A program made the translations under genes and the position numbers. DNA of 64,000 bases from Nymphalis io (Eukaryota > Arthropoda > Insecta > Lepidoptera > Nymphalidae). This document shows positions 1 through 12,995 of this stretch, piece by piece. The notes beneath the pieces are model-generated. The model had not been told where the DNA came from. It was given only the letters and a program-made list of their open reading frames with translations, and searched no databases. The stretch is from the NCBI RefSeq assembly GCF_905147045.1, contig NC_065891.1:13525001-13589000 (forward strand), read 5' to 3'. Each line of letters starts with the position of its first letter. Position 1 is the first letter of the stretch.

Positions 1-163
1 TCATTCAAGAGACGTTGTCGACAGGTACTCTTGAATCGTTAAACGTTACCACCGATTTCAAAAGTGGATTCTACCGAAAAGAGCCTACCAAAAATTCAAT
101 GTTTATTATTTCTTAAAAATAAATGCAAAAATGTATAAATTAAATAGAACTAGTTTGGTGTGG

Positions 164-332
164 ATGATGGGTGATGAGTATGAATGTTGATGGATATAGG
201 GAACGGGTAAGGCCGAAGAAAGTGTGGATAAATCGCGTAAGAAAGGATATATATATGAAGGGGGTAAGTACTGAGATGACGAGTGACAGAAAGAAGTGGA
301 AGGAAAGTACATATTGTGCCGACCCCACGTAG
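164..332 (+). mobile_element. non-LTR retrotransposon, C-terminal coding fragment
   Basis: Reading the + strand gives a basic stretch (RVRPKKVWINRVRKD, then GVSTEMTSDRKKW) ending in CADPT and a TAG at 330-332, followed by a Lys/Arg-rich trailer. This layout is typical of the extreme C-terminus of insect non-LTR (LINE) endonuclease/reverse-transcriptase polyproteins. An upstream in-frame TGA near 166 and the loss of everything 5' show a dead, 5'-truncated copy. The clade (RTE-like is my guess) is inferred. Long minus-strand open frames here are shadows of this repeat. Confidence 0.6.
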
Positions 333-3300
333 TGGGATAAGGGCAGGAAGAAGAAGAAGATTGGCAGGAGCCATTAAAAGGTTAAGCAGCTGAAAGTAAT
401 TAAGTAGACAATGATTTATCTACAACAAAACAAAAATCAAACATTATTCCAAATCACCTAATTATAATAAGCATATCACAAACATTCGAAACGGAATTCA
501 TGAATACTAATTTAACCTTTGAATATATCCAGAATAGTGTCTCCACATTTGCTCACGGTACTATCTTCATCTGCACTTACATTAGTGCATATAATTGAAT
601 CTCGACGGATCGCTGAGAATCGCTCACGCTAGACTCAGACTCCGCAAATGGAGACCGAACATTATATCAGGGTCGGTTTATTGAATTAAAGCACTCACGA
701 TTATGCAGCCCTTTCGGATGCTGTGAGAAATCTAATTGAACGTAAAATGATACTAAAGCATTTCGTTGTTTGGTAAGTGGTTCGTTATGTTCGTTACACA
801 AAGATATTACGAGTGAGAATATGGAATAATATATTTTAGAAGCATTTTAGTTATTTTAATCAAGTTAGCCCAGAACACGTGGTTCTTAAACAAATCAAAT
901 CCAATGGATTTCATGTTCTACATATAAAATAAATGTTGATATTTATAAAGAAAAAAATTGCGAAAAACCTAAAAATATTTGAAGAACTTCTGACACATTT
1001 GATGGATACATCAATTCTAGCAGTAGAGCTTCGTTTTGAGAAAAGGTATACATACATATAGAGATATTTACAGGCTATTATGTAATGCATATTTGTGATA
1101 AGAGTTTATTAAATGAGATTGAAATAACAATTACTTCGATGTTTGAAGCTAAAATTTTGATTAATATTTTTCATATTGCTAGACTTAATATATTAACAAT
1201 ATATAATTTTACTAGTTTAAAAAATTAATATCATTTAGAGGAACTGATTTTAAATTCAATCATTTTAAAGATAACATTTAATTATACAAAGCTAGGCTTG
1301 TGTACTAAGTTACTAGATATGGAAATGTTGTTTTATTATTAGTGTTCCGTGAGAATACGTGCTAATGTCATAATGGGTTATATTTAAATTAAAAAAATAT
1401 CTCGCAATACAAGCTTGCATGAGTTAGTACAGTAGATAAATATTTCAAACTTAAATTTATGCGAACTTTAGTATTGGTCGTGTTGCATGTATTTAATTAA
1501 GTTATGAATCGTCATCGAAGCGAGTAAAACGTGGTTTGAGAATAACTCAACGCTATCTGTTCCTAATGGACGTCTGGTATCTACCGCCACTTGTCCGTAA
1601 ACGCCTCATCGCTCCGTACTCTTGGCGTCTTTTATAGACTTTTCATAAGGAAAAGAATCTTTTTATGGCTGTAAAATGCAGCTCGTAGTTATAGTCTAAC
1701 GTTCTTAATTTCAATTAGACAAAATAAACATAATTATTACAAAGGCGTCAACCATCTAGAGCAAGTTTATCTTAACCATAGATTTCGAATTCAAATTCCA
1801 GCAAGCAATGTGCTTAATTTGTGCATAATATTGTGCTCGGAACGAAAACATGAAGAAGAAATCTTCATGAGTAGAATGAAATTTTGTAACATGTGGATCC
1901 GCCAACAGGCTTTGATAAGCTTCACTTATCTTTTATCATTTATATCGTGTGATACAGTTACAGAGCGTGTCATTCGAAGAATCATTCCACAATTGCACTA
2001 TTTATTAATTATTTGCTTACATCTCTAATAAATTTTGGATTAAGTAGCGTTAGATAAATATTAAGTATGGATATCTGTGACATCACCAGGCTATTATAAT
2101 AATACATTAGCTAGTATATATCATGTATTTAAGTCGCTGTTGTATACAGTTTAAGGTTTCCAAGACTTATAAATTTACTAAGCATGAATCAAAATTTACG
2201 TTGTTTTTAAAGCAATAAAATATTGAAACAAAGGAAAATAAAATACATGGAGTGCTAAAACTTTAACTTTTTTTAAGATTGAATAAACAACTAAAAACCC
2301 TGCTTCGGTTATTAGTCATAGAAATAAATTGTTGTAATAGAAATCGTTTACAATATTTCCAAACAAGGCATTTGCTCTGTGAACAGCCATCACTCGCGTT
2401 AAAACAACTTAATGCAAGCTCAGTACACCTTGCACGGATTTGGCACGTGTAAATGGGGCGACGTAATAACAGCTTGATACGGTATTGATACGCATACCTT
2501 CTATCTATACAAATAGTAATAATTGAAGTTTCTTATTACATAATAATTATTTTTTTTCAATTTGTAAGTAATAATACTAAAACAATCATTATTTTTGCCT
2601 GTCTGTTCAACTGAGGCTATCATCAAAACGAGAAAAAAATACAAAAATAAATTATTATAGGAATTATTACAAGGTAACGTTAATATTGATTTCATCAATC
2701 GGTTGACCCTATTTATAACAATTTCAAGTTTACGTACATTTTGTTTACCCACTAACTTGTGTTTGCGTCGTGCGTATAACATATATTCTATTACTATGTA
2801 TTTTAGAATAATAACAAAAATATGTTTTAATTATTATTTTTTCCCTTTTTTTTGTTGTATTTAATTATTAATTGCTCATCCTCACCACTAAAGCACTACA
2901 TATTATGTAAATTTTCACATCTACTGGGCGTCTGGTGACGAACACACAACTGTTAAAAGAAATATATGTAGAGTTTTTTTTAGTAAAGTGAAGATTCCTC
3001 TCAATTTGTTTGAAAGCTTCCAACATATTAGTAACACCTTACAGTTGAAGTTTGTGGTGAAGCAAACCGGTTATTGATTGTTGGATTGACAAGGGTCCAA
3101 CTTCACACTAACATCATTTATTGTGGAATCATGTTACTCTCGTGTTTATTTGACAATAAATGACTGTGTATATAGATAACTTTGTTTGATGAGAAGCATC
3201 TTATGGTAATGATATTGTTTGAGATAACATCATCATAATGGAAATAATTCGAATACATTTGATCGTATTTTTGCAACAATTGCAATCTTACCAAAATAAA

Positions 3301-3390
3301 TACTTATTGGAATTAAAAGAACACTTAAGTCGAAATGACCCAATGGTATGAATACATGAATCTTATTCGCAGAATACAAAACTAGAACAA
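333..3390. other. no gene recognised
   Basis: AT-rich DNA with only short, low-complexity open frames. I recognise no exon, RNA gene or repeat. A slightly GC-richer patch at about 1555-1630 has no identifiable coding content. Confidence 0.5.
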
Positions 3391-3553
3391 CTGAATTTTC
3401 ATGTGCTTAATTTGAGTTTATAATGCATTTTGTGAATCTTACATGAATCGGGTAAAATTCTGCCTTATGTTTATCCACCAATCCGCATTAGAGCAGCGTG
3501 GTGGAGTAAAATCCAATCAATTTCAATAAGAGGAAAGAAGGTGTCACTGTTAC
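3391..3553 (+). mobile_element. SINE family A, old 3' portion
   Basis: Starts at 'ctgaattttcatgtgctta' and keeps the family A order: accaatccgcat, gagcagcgtggtgga, then a 3' end near tcactgttac. It lacks the tRNA-like head and is diverged, so it is an old 5'-truncated copy. Confidence 0.6.
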
Positions 3554-5397
3554 TTTTTTTACTTTTTACTTAAACACTTATTTTATTAGATTTTATTCAT
3601 ATGACGAAAAAATAAATATATTTATAAATTGAAACTAAATTTCCTAAAATCCAATTAAATAAAATTCAAACATTACCGCCTTACATTCTTTAATTAACGA
3701 GAACATGCCTCTGCCTCTCTAATACATGAACAGTATTATAGTAATAATTACTTTATAAGTAATTATATCTAATGGTATTACGTTTAAAAATTTGTTATGC
3801 TTATTACCTTTTTTAAAAAAAGAAGGTTTTTTTTTAGGATTAAAAAATAAACAAGACAATACATTCCACGTGTAACACGTTTGTAATGAATATTTACAAC
3901 CCTATAAAGGATAAAATGAATCTTTGTATACAGAATAAAAAACTCTTTTAAAACTCTACAGCAACATTCGTTTTAAATCCACTCTATTCTGTTAAAGCGT
4001 CAAAGCGTAATAGCAAAAGGTTACGCGGAGAATGCTTTTAAAATAATTACTCGGCTCAGACGACCAGATTAAAAAAATCATGATAACATTTAATTTGTTT
4101 CTTTTTTACGAAAATTAGTTTAAAATGTTTTTAAATTTTACTTTTTTAAATTTAGAATATATAATAAATGTAGATGCAGTGAGCAAATTCAAATTATTTA
4201 ATCAATATAAAAGTATCACACTTGCTTAATGATTGTCAAAAATCTACCACCGGTAGTGAAGAAGTAACGCAGATCAGAGACGAACAGCCAAAGAAACGAA
4301 TATATTTTTTATATCAACGTTTTTTTTTACATTAATTATTTATTATTTGAAACAGTTTCGAAACGATCGCGTACCCAAGATATGGTTTAAAGTTATAAAT
4401 ATTATACTAACTCTTAGCACACAAACGTTCTTTAATCGTAATTAAAAAAATCGAAAATCGAAATAAAAAAAAAAAATTATGACTTTACGATCGAACATTT
4501 TTGAACGTTTTCTGTGATCATGTTTCAAAAGTGTAGATATCAATTGGCACACAAAAGAATTAATGAGCATATGTTCGTCGGGTAACATAGATGGAAAATA
4601 TAAATTTATTTTAATAATTAATTTACATATTATATCTTAGCATCCAGTCGTGAAATTGATTTTATATTTGAATTGTTCTTAATAAAATATAACGCCAAAT
4701 CATACAAACTGATGTAAATTACTCACTCAATTACTCATAAAAAATCCGAATAAGACATTTGAACACATTCAACGAATCACAAGTCGCGCCAATAATGAAT
4801 AAATTACATTTACTTTTATGTCTACCAATTTTCGCGCGTCTTTTTTTACAACGTTGTTGTAGTGAAAAAAGAATCTTCTGACTATACATATATTTATTTT
4901 ATAATTCATTTCATCCCTGGCGTGAAGGGAAACATAATAGATGACCAACATTCATTCTGCCAAATGTATATCCTTGAATTGTAGTCAAACCTTTAAAAAT
5001 TTTACCTTTAAAGGAGCAGTGACCTTTATTTTAGTATCACACAATTTAATTAATAGTATAATAAATAGTCATTTGTAAGAAAAAAATATACAAAGTGGTT
5101 TGGGTGCGGTTTAGTCAGCTATATTTTTTTTTATCAGATGAATCTATTATATAATATGCTTGAACCAAGTACATGAAATGTTCTTTAACGTTTTATTTTC
5201 ATTTTTACTTTAAACCCTAATTTTATTCTAGACTTCCGCTATCTCTTAAAAAATCTTAAATATTTATCGAATTTATTAAAAATTTAAGAGCCTGTAAATG
5301 TGCCACTGCTGAAAATAAAATTATATCATACATAACATTACCACAATGAAACTAATTTCGATTATATTAATTATCAAAGTATTTAGTAGAAAGAAGT
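3554..5397. other. no gene recognised
   Basis: Very AT-rich, with homopolymer runs such as poly(A) near 4470. I see nothing with coding or RNA-gene character. Confidence 0.5.
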
Positions 5398-5585
5398 AAT
5401 AACAAACTCAAAACTTACCTCAGGTAATAATAGTCAAATGTCAGAACGTGATATGCGACATTGACTACAACAATTGTAACATTTAAACGCTACACGCATC
5501 AAAATGGCATATCAACGTAAGTCACTTTTCAACATTTCACTATACGAAGTGAGTTCGTACAGAATATCGATGCTGTAGTTAAAAC
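5398..5585 (+). repeat. dispersed repeat family F, copy 1
   Basis: Shares an ordered set of blocks with 10670-10830 and 54046-54190: 'acaaactcaaa', a 'gcgacattgac' block, 'acacgcatcaaaat' (in two copies), then 'gtacagaatat' and 'gctgtagtt'. Non-coding; no terminal repeats or tail identified. Class unknown, possibly MITE-like. Confidence 0.5.
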
Positions 5586-6188
5586 GCGGAGAATGAAGTC
5601 TTTTACAGTTTTCAATAAAAGAATATTATCCAATAACGTTAGATAAAAACGACATTATATACATATATCGGGTACATATACGACAAGGTTTCCAGTAAAT
5701 GGACTTAAGATTCTTTTACAAAAGCGAATTTACAATTTGAACATAAATTCAACTATTTTCTTGATAAAATAAGCTTCTTGGGGTCCGTTAATCAATCGAT
5801 CGTTACTAGCATATCATATCAAAGCGTTCATTAAGTGGACCATTTGCCCGTCTGCCTACCTATTATAAAAAAGTGTCTGTTTTTTTTAACTGAACCTATG
5901 TTTTTGTGTATACAGGTGAAGTGGGTAACGCTGAGCGAGGACTGACGGCTGGACGGGACTCGCTAGTACATCATCCATCTTCCTGATGGTGCTTAGTAAT
6001 ACATTTTCTTTGTACTTTCAAAATTAGATTCTTGATATGGGTTTTTTATGTTTGCTTATGTTTAAGTTGATACTTATATCTTGTTGTTTATACTTTAAAA
6101 GATAATGTTAATGTATGTTAATAATATATTTTTATCTCCAGCAGAGGAATATATTTGACGCTAATTATACTCATTAACTAAGCATAAG

Positions 6189-6262
6189 AGCCATAATGGT
6201 TCAGTAGTTAGACACACGAATCCTAACCGAATTTTGAGGGTTCGAACCCAAGCAATAACGAC
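6189..6262 (+). mobile_element. SINE family A, diverged tRNA-like head
   Basis: A box-like 'tggttcagtagttag' and B box-like 'gggttcgaaccc' lie at the spacing seen in family A heads. The body of the SINE does not follow. Not a functional tRNA: acceptor and anticodon stems do not fold properly. Confidence 0.5.
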
Positions 6263-6971
6263 TAAATTAATTTAATGTTTATTTTTAATCTTGAACTAAG
6301 CGAAGGAAACATACATTGACAAAAATATCAATATCTTTTCACATCAACATTATCAACAGACTTCAATTCAAGACCTCAAAAGTTATAATCTAAGCACTGA
6401 CCAAACAGGCATTAAGAGTACATATTATGCAAGTTGTATAATCATTTTACTCTCCAAAGCTGTAAAATGTTCAGTAATAAAGAGTAATTTCACTTTATAC
6501 GTCGCTCGATTTGATTACGAAGCGACGTGTAATGACCGAAAAATATGGGTGTCCCTTCGTCTTTGAGTCAGCAGTACTCACCCCTGACCTAAGCAAGTAC
6601 GGCCCTGATGTGTATTTCAAAGGGTTTACACGGACCGAGTAAATGCCTAGTTGAATTAATCCCAGTAGACACATAACGATTTGGTTTATGTTTGACTCGT
6701 TTCATTAAATACATTTTGGCATGCTTAGTTTAAATGCTTGACCAATCTTAATAAATCTCAACAAAAACAACTGTTTGTATTTCTAAGCAATAACTTTTAT
6801 TTTATATATCCACTGAATGAATACTACATATTTATTTATTTATTAAGGATTTCCAACAAATATTACACACTTACGAGTACATTATATCGTGGAATAATGT
6901 TTTAAAATATGTGTGCTCCTTCAATTATAGGAGACCACATCAAGCACATTATTCTTCGAGTGCCACTCCGA

Positions 6972-7115
6972 CTAGCGAAGGTTGGCAGTCAGCTTTAAAT
7001 ACTCCTTCTTGTTCTTCGCGAGGCGAAAGACTTCGACAACACTCGCGATTCCCGTCCATTCACGGATGTTGCACAGCCAAGACTTTTTTCGGCGCCCAAC
7101 AGCTCTCCTTCCGGC
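6972..7115 (-). mobile_element. LINE C-terminal fragment (SWL-NIREWTG type)
   Basis: The minus strand encodes 47 uninterrupted residues from the AGRRAVGRRKKSWL block through NIREWTG to LTANLR, then TAG. The pattern 'GRR..SWL.N.R.W ... LFR.A..K ... ANLR' is the extreme C-terminus of a common insect non-LTR retrotransposon polyprotein. Nothing recognisable lies upstream, so the copy is 5'-truncated. The plus-strand open frame at 6911-7126 is its shadow. Confidence 0.6.
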
Positions 7116-7412
7116 ACATTATATAATGACTAAATAGAATTAAAGAATAAATAAAAACAAAAGGTTGCATATTGGTATTCAATAATAGGTAAAATATAGG
7201 AACTATAAGAAAGTAAACAATGGTTATTAAGACTATGTTGTGAAAATGTGAGTTTAAGTAAATATTGCAAAACGAAATATAACATTTATTTAAATAATAA
7301 TAAATATTAAAATTAAAAAAAAAATACTCAAATAATAATAAAAAAACATTAAAGAAAATTCTTTAAAAAAAAACAAAACCAACATTATTTATTGAAAAAA
7401 AAAATTGAGATA

Positions 7413-7691
7413 TATTTTTTTTTGAATAGGAAGACGGACGAGCATATGGGCCACCTGATGGTAAGTGGTCACCAACGCTCATAGACATTGGCATTGTAAG
7501 AAATGTTAACCATCGCTTACATCACTAATGCGCCACCAACTTTGGGAACTAATGTCCCTTGTGCCTGTAATTAAACCGGCTCACTCACCCTTCAAACCGG
7601 AACACAACAATACCAAGTACTGCTGTTTTACGGTAGAATATCTGATGGGTGGTACCTTCCCAGACGAGCTTGCACAAAGCTACCGCCAGTA
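7413..7691 (-). mobile_element. SINE-like family B, near full length
   Basis: Read on the minus strand the element begins 'actggcggtagctttgtg' and ends in a tail that appears here as a T-run at about 7417-7425. It contains the diagnostic 'cacttaccatcaggtggcc' 3' segment. See 48811-49109 for the best copy. Confidence 0.75.
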
Positions 7692-8320
7692 GTATATTTT
7701 TTGAACTTAGGTAATTCTGAGGTATATTTATCTAGTTTATTTAGATATTTCTTTATTTAACACCTAATTGGAACGCTAATGTCTCTAACACTAACTGGAT
7801 TATATAAACAAATTATAAATTGAAAGAATCCAAAAAAAGATAAAATTAAAAGAACATTAAATTTAACAATAATAATATTTCAATTAAAATGTACCATATG
7901 TATTTATTGATTACGATAAGAAATATATATGGACTCGAGTGAAGGTTTTTCAAAGTGAATGTGTCTGATATTTACAAATCACATTTACTAACTATTTGCA
8001 ATGGTCCCAGTACTAGGTTTAGATTCGTGTTATTTTGGGTACCCCACGTTTACAAACAAAAGTTACCAATAATTGATATTAAAAAATATTTTCAAGATAT
8101 CTTAAATTACATAAATCTAACTTTGTATATTAATACGCGTACGAGTATGCGAATTCGTAAGTATTAATAATATCTGCTAATGTTATGTCTTGGTTATAAT
8201 AAAGATTGAAAACCGATTTTCAAAATATTCCAATTTTTTTTTAAATGCATGAATAGTTTTAATTAATACTTTTAATAATATCAATTATGATATCAGCAAT
8301 TGATTTTTTTCTATAACAAT
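7692..8320. other. no gene recognised
   Basis: AT-rich spacer. A 70-residue open frame at 7955-8167 has no motif and biased low-complexity composition, so I treat it as noise. Confidence 0.45.
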
Positions 8321-8640
8321 GACTGCCTCGTTGGTCTAGTGGCTTGATGTAAGGCCGCATACCCGGAGGTCCTGGGTTCAATGCCCAGGTCGAGCCAATA
8401 AAAAGTTATTGGGTTTTTCTGTCAGAAAATTCTCAGTAGCATCCTGGAGTCTGGAAGTTGCAACTGTGTTCACTCCCGTGCCTCGGAAACCACGTAAAGC
8501 AATTAGTCCTGCGCTCTTTCCTCTCTAACTCTAACTCTTTCCGGTCGTGTCGGAATGCCGTCCCATCGGATTATGAGAGTTAGGGATAAAGAGTGCACCT
8601 GTCTTTGCGCACGCACATGTGCACTGCATAATCGATAATA
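8321..8640 (+). mobile_element. SINE family C, tRNA-derived
   Basis: The head 'gactgcctcgttggtctagt' and a B box 'ggttcaatgcc' are followed by the family C body (cagaaaattctcagtagca, tcggattatgagagttagg, cgcacatgtgcact). A short CTAACT duplication sits in the body at about 8520-8540. The 3' (ATT)n tail is degraded. The head resembles a tRNA but is not a functional gene. Confidence 0.75.
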
Positions 8641-9034
8641 AATGTAAATATATAAAGTAATGTGAAATGAGGTTTATTATTAAAATGTATTATAAATAAA
8701 GAACAGAAATGATATCTCTAAAACAACGGAAAACATTTTAAAAACATTCGCCCCGTAACCGTGTTATTCAGAGCCTCCCGTGTAGCCGTATATATTTTTT
8801 TCATGAGATGTGTACTTAGGACGGCAGAGACGGTAAAATAAGATTTATTGTTATTACAACCTCAATGTAGAACGGTACACGGAACCCTTTCAACTGTTCT
8901 ATTATTTTTATAAAAGACCTCATGGTTATATTTAATACAAAATGTTTTTCATACTTCGCCTATGTAAATCTTAAGTTTTATAAATATTCTTTATAGAATT
9001 TTAATTTCAATAATATTATCAGTCACGAATCGAC
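8641..9034. other. no gene recognised
   Basis: AT-rich DNA between a SINE and a LINE remnant; nothing identified. Confidence 0.4.
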
Positions 9035-9232
9035 GGCGATGACTCACCACTTTGACGTGAACGGGGACATCGCCCATCATACGCTAGACGTATAGTCCGC
9101 GTGGAACACGGAGAGGCAGTGTCTTATCCGCGATGTCAGACGACAACTATTCCTGCGAGCAATCGCGTCGTTGATTCTCCGCCGGGAATCGAGGTTGAGG
9201 GTTGCTTAGCTTTCTTTTATGAGATTCTCGCC
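9035..9232 (+). mobile_element. R1-like LINE C-terminal fragment
   Basis: The plus strand reads HHTLDV, a stop where a conserved Cys is expected, SAWNTERQCLIRDV, then after a frame disturbance ASLILRRES and SFYEIL. This matches the order 'HTL..CPAW..ER..L...IG..LSLP..V..ML.S...W.AV..FCE.V' of the C-terminal domain of R1-type non-LTR polyproteins. The stop (9091-9093) and a later TAG show that the copy is dead. The patch is clearly GC-richer than its flanks. Clade assignment is from motif memory. Confidence 0.5.
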
Positions 9233-9249
9233 TAAAAAAAGCTTCACCG

Positions 9250-9283
9250 AAACATATAAGCTTGCACAAAGCCCTACCAGAAG
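9250..9283 (-). mobile_element. family B terminal scrap
   Basis: 'agcttgcacaaagccctacc' is the 5' terminus of family B seen in reverse, immediately after the LINE scrap at 9035-9232. Confidence 0.45.
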
Positions 9284-10252
9284 GAATATTTATTTGCTTA
9301 TTTAATTTATCTTACTTAATCTCAATAGATTTTCGTAACCCGAACGGATATTTTGCTTCCAGTGGTAATAAATATACATGCAAGTCATAGTTTAAATATA
9401 CGAACAGAATAAGATCAATATTTGATTAATATTTCACTTTTAACAAGAACAAGAAGTATATTGCAAGAACTTACACAAAAGAGTGACAAAAGAAGAGGAT
9501 TCTTGCCAGGACCAATACAAGTTTTGAACGAATATAAAATAGCCTTAAGATATAATTTAGTTAGTATATTTTAGGCCCTCTGATTAATTACTCTTTATCC
9601 CCTGCGGTTTATCGCTTCAAGTCGTTTATCTAATTATTATTTCGCGCGAAGAAATTCACGGTATTATTTGCTTACAGAATGTCATTGCATTTCATTTTCA
9701 TAGGATATCATATTCTCAAAAACTGGATTGCTTGATATCGTATAAGTATTTAAATGACTTTTTTAATGTATGTAATACAATTTTTTGTATAAGCATAATC
9801 AATTTGTCTCTTATATTTACAAATCGGTGGTAAATGGAAACATTCCGAGGAAACCTCTATATTATGTTGAATGAAAGTCTGTAATAGATATATACAAAGA
9901 CATAAATATATGAAGGTGAGGTTTTCATCCGGTGGGTCATTTACGAGCAACCAACCAACTCAACCCTTGAAATGATAACTGGAAAGATATTTGACATACA
10001 AACATTTTATTGAAACAAAAATTAAAAATGTCTTGTCTAATTAATGGTCACCCTAATTTAACAGGAATTGTTTACAGCGGCAATTTCAACGACTTTATAT
10101 TTATGTCAGTAATAAACGTTTATTACATCGCAACATTGACAATCAACTTGATTTCGTATTAGACGTCTCAGATATTAAAAATTATCGTTACAGCCTCAAG
10201 CGTAGCGTGAAATTTTGTACAATATTCGAACACTAAAGTAATAGTCGCAAAA
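9284..10252. other. no gene recognised
   Basis: AT-rich; no exon or repeat recognised. Confidence 0.4.
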
Positions 10253-10287
10253 GTTCCACTGCTGGGCTAAGATCTCCTCTCCTCTTG
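10253..10287 (-). mobile_element. SINE family A, 3' scrap
   Basis: 'ccactgctgggctaag' followed by 'tcctctcctc' is the family A 3' end in reverse orientation; the rest of the element is absent. Confidence 0.45.
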
Positions 10288-10669
10288 GGCGGTTCTAGAT
10301 AGATATATCTCGCAGATTTTATACAGAAAAATGTTTCCTTTCAATGTTTTAATTCCCTGTCAAGCACAAGACAAATTATAAACACAAATTTTGTACGTGG
10401 AAATTCACTTTCTGTTGCTCGAGTTTTAATTCACAAGTTTCGTTTAAGATTCGTGTGTTCTAAACACTGCATTATTTAGATTCTAAGCTTTATTAATGAA
10501 TTAAATGTGAACCCGACTATTGTGCCGTCTAGCCATGATAACATGTATACAGGCTATTGCTAAAAGAGTAATTGTTTCAGTAACTATTTCTTTGCATGTC
10601 GTAGATACCTATAAGTATGGCAATTTTTACTTTTACTTTGTGATGTTGGTAATCCTATATAAATAAAAT

Positions 10670-10830
10670 AAAATTCTTTAAGAACAAACGAAATTCACCG
10701 CAATTCACCGCATTCAAAAAAATTGGTCGTGTAATGTCAGAAATTTATATGTGACATTGACATGGCTGAACATTTCACGAGTGAGTAATGAAATGAGTTC
10801 TTAGAGAATAGCACTGCAGACAATAAAAAA
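10670..10830 (+). repeat. dispersed repeat family F, copy 2
   Basis: Shares 'tttaagaacaaac', 'tcaccgca', 'ggtcgtg', 'gtgacattgac' and 'gagtgagtaatgaaatgag' with the copies at 5398 and 53.8-54.2 kb, in the same order. Confidence 0.5.
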
Positions 10831-11249
10831 TACATTTTGTTGCAGATCGAAATAAATTTACTCGCCACGAAGTATTGCCATTGTGAATTCGTTTGCGTGG
10901 ATGTTGTATCTTAAGACACACTATTTTTACAAAATAATCTTTATTTTTACCCTAAAATATAGAAACTTTTTTTAATTCTTCTTTTTGTCTTCTATGTATC
11001 ACGTCAACACAATTTATTACAGAATTATTATAGAAGTTTCAATATATTTTTAAGTTATATGTCTTTGATAAGAGACAAATTTCAAGATCGATTTGAGTGT
11101 ATCATTTCTATATTATTGAAGTATTCTTAGTTACACACATTTTAATATAGCAAAATAATAGATAAAAATACGTTCCAGAATGTTTTGTCTATTTCACATG
11201 TATACGTAGATAATAACTAATTATTGTTAATCGTATTCGAATTGTTAAT

Positions 11250-11325
11250 GTCCCACTGCTGGGCAAATGCCGAGAAACTCTCGAGAAAAGGGCTAGGTCT
11301 TATTCCACCACCTTAACGAACCGCT
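11250..11325 (-). mobile_element. SINE family A, old 3' fragment
   Basis: 'aatgtcccactgctgggc' followed by a degraded pyrimidine-rich block and 'cttattccaccacc' is a diverged reverse-strand family A 3' region. Confidence 0.5.
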
Positions 11326-11329
11326 GAGT

Positions 11330-11460
11330 CGTCACAGTTGCATGCATAAGCGATCCCGTGACGTCCCACCATAATGGAGTGGGCATCACTGGTTTTTAGT
11401 TGGTAGCCTGCCACTCAGCCAAGAGCCCCAAATTTACCCAAAGTCAAAGCGGGAGCGATG
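11330..11460 (-). repeat. dispersed repeat family G
   Basis: Contains the reverse complement of 'gtcacgggatcgc' (11350-11362) with flanking 'tgacg' blocks also present at 22590-22725. Class unknown; no coding content seen. Confidence 0.35.
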
Positions 11461-12133
11461 CATAAATGCATTTTCATACAAAAAATGGCTATATTTCTCA
11501 AATCTCAACTAACTCTAAGGGGAACGTTTAAAGAATTATTTTTAATACATCAACACAAATAAATATAGTCATATATGTTATTTTTTATTAGACACGCGCA
11601 TCTAGCTACGTGTATTACTATCCCTTTAAGTGTGTGTGCAGAATAAACTGACACTTACATATATCAGATTATTATATTTACACTCATAACAATACACCAC
11701 AAACTAAGTATAAATAGTTGTTATATCTTGTAATAGCGTAATATCTACGACGAATGCTTTTAAACTATCTCTTAGTTTTACGAGGCAGCTTCATATAACG
11801 ACGCCTCTTAATGTTACAAGTCTTGAAACTCAAAGCTTACATACTAATTAGGTGTCAAGCCGTTTATAACAAGTAACATATTTTGTCTTTACTTATTTTA
11901 TTTATCGTCTAAATTCTATAGTAAAAAATACTAGACGCCGTAAAAAAATATAGCTCGGTTAATATGGCTTCAATTTAAGAAGTCACATAATCGTTGCACT
12001 TCATATTGAAGTTAAGTAACTCTGGATTTGTGTAGAATTTGATTCTGTGTTGTTATTAAAGGATGTTGTGTATGTGTGTATATGTAATATTTTGTAGCTA
12101 CGTTTGTATTAGTTCAATATAAAATTATATCGA
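11461..12133. other. no gene recognised
   Basis: AT-rich spacer without a supported feature. Confidence 0.4.
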
Positions 12134-12148
12134 GTAATGATTTTATAA

Positions 12149-12452
12149 AAAAGCCGAGATGGCCCTGTGGTAAGAACGCGTGAATCTCAACCGATGATCG
12201 TGGGTTCAAACCCGGGCAAGCACCACTGAATTTTCATGTGCTTAATTTGTGATTATAATTCATCTCGTGCTTTACGGTGAAGGAAAACATCGTGAGAAAA
12301 CCTGCATGTGTCTAATTTCACTGAAGTTCTGCCACATGTGAATTCTGCCAACCCGCATTGGAGCAGCGTGGTGTAATAAGCTCCAAACCTTCTCCTCAAA
12401 AAGAGGAGAGGAGGCCTTTAGCCCAGCGGTGGGACATTCACAGGCTGTTACG
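12149..12452 (+). mobile_element. SINE family A, full length with 15-bp TSD
   Basis: Complete element from 'gccgagatggcc' (12153) to 'caggctgttacg'. The head has an A box-like 'tggccctgtgg' and a B box 'gggttcaaaccc'. It is flanked by identical 15-bp direct repeats 'gtaatgattttataa' at 12134-12148 and 12453-12467, which define the insertion exactly. Intact TSDs imply a fairly recent insertion. The family resembles the tRNA-derived SINEs of heliconiine and other nymphalid butterflies. Confidence 0.9.
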
Positions 12453-12588
12453 GTAATGATTTTATAATTACCGTGTTATTGGCTCGAACCGTGGCTTGAA
12501 CAGGACTATGAACTCTACAGTCTTTAAGCTCGCATCTAGGTGAACGAGGCAGTTAGTATTCGCTGATTTTCGTACAGTATATCTATAT

Positions 12589-12892
12589 ACTGGTGGTAGG
12601 GCTTTGTGCAAGCTCGTCTGGGTAGGTACCACCCACTCGTCAAATATTCTACCGCAAAACAGCAGTACTTGGTATTGTTGTGTTCCGGTTTGAAGGGCGA
12701 GTGAGCGAGCGTAATCACAGTTACAAGAGACATAATTCTTAGTTCAAAAACATCTTAGTTCCCAAGGTTGGTGGCGCATTGGCGATGCAACCGGTGGTTA
12801 ACATTTCTCACAATGCCAATGTCTATGGGCATTGGTGGCCAATTACCATCAGGTGGCCCATATACTAGTCCGCCTTAATATATAAAAAAAAA
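12589..12892 (+). mobile_element. SINE-like family B, full length
   Basis: Runs from 'actggtggtagggctttgtg' to an A-run at 12883-12892 and includes the 'attaccatcaggtggccc' 3' segment. Minus-strand open frames inside it are repeat shadows. Confidence 0.8.
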
Positions 12893-12897
12893 TCAAT

Positions 12898-12995
12898 ACT
12901 AATACTATAAATGCGAAGTTTCACGGCTTAACCCCTGAACTAATTTTGTAAGAATTTGGACCCCAAGGGCGGTCATTAACTACCTTTACCTAACA
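12898..12995 (+). repeat. Helitron-like/Lep repeat fragment
   Basis: 'aaatgcgaagttt' followed by 'ctgaactaattttg' resembles a widespread lepidopteran repeat ('atgcgaaagttt... ctgaaccgattttgatgaaat') often classed as a non-autonomous Helitron. Assignment is from memory of the consensus; no CTRR terminus was located. Confidence 0.3.

Noticed and set aside
106..374. Three overlapping minus frames near the window start
   Set aside because: Shadows of the + strand LINE C-terminal fragment at 164-332.
12149..12230. tRNA gene from the family A head
   Set aside because: Head of a SINE: A and B boxes are present but the acceptor stem does not close and a SINE body follows; the same holds for the other A, C and D heads.
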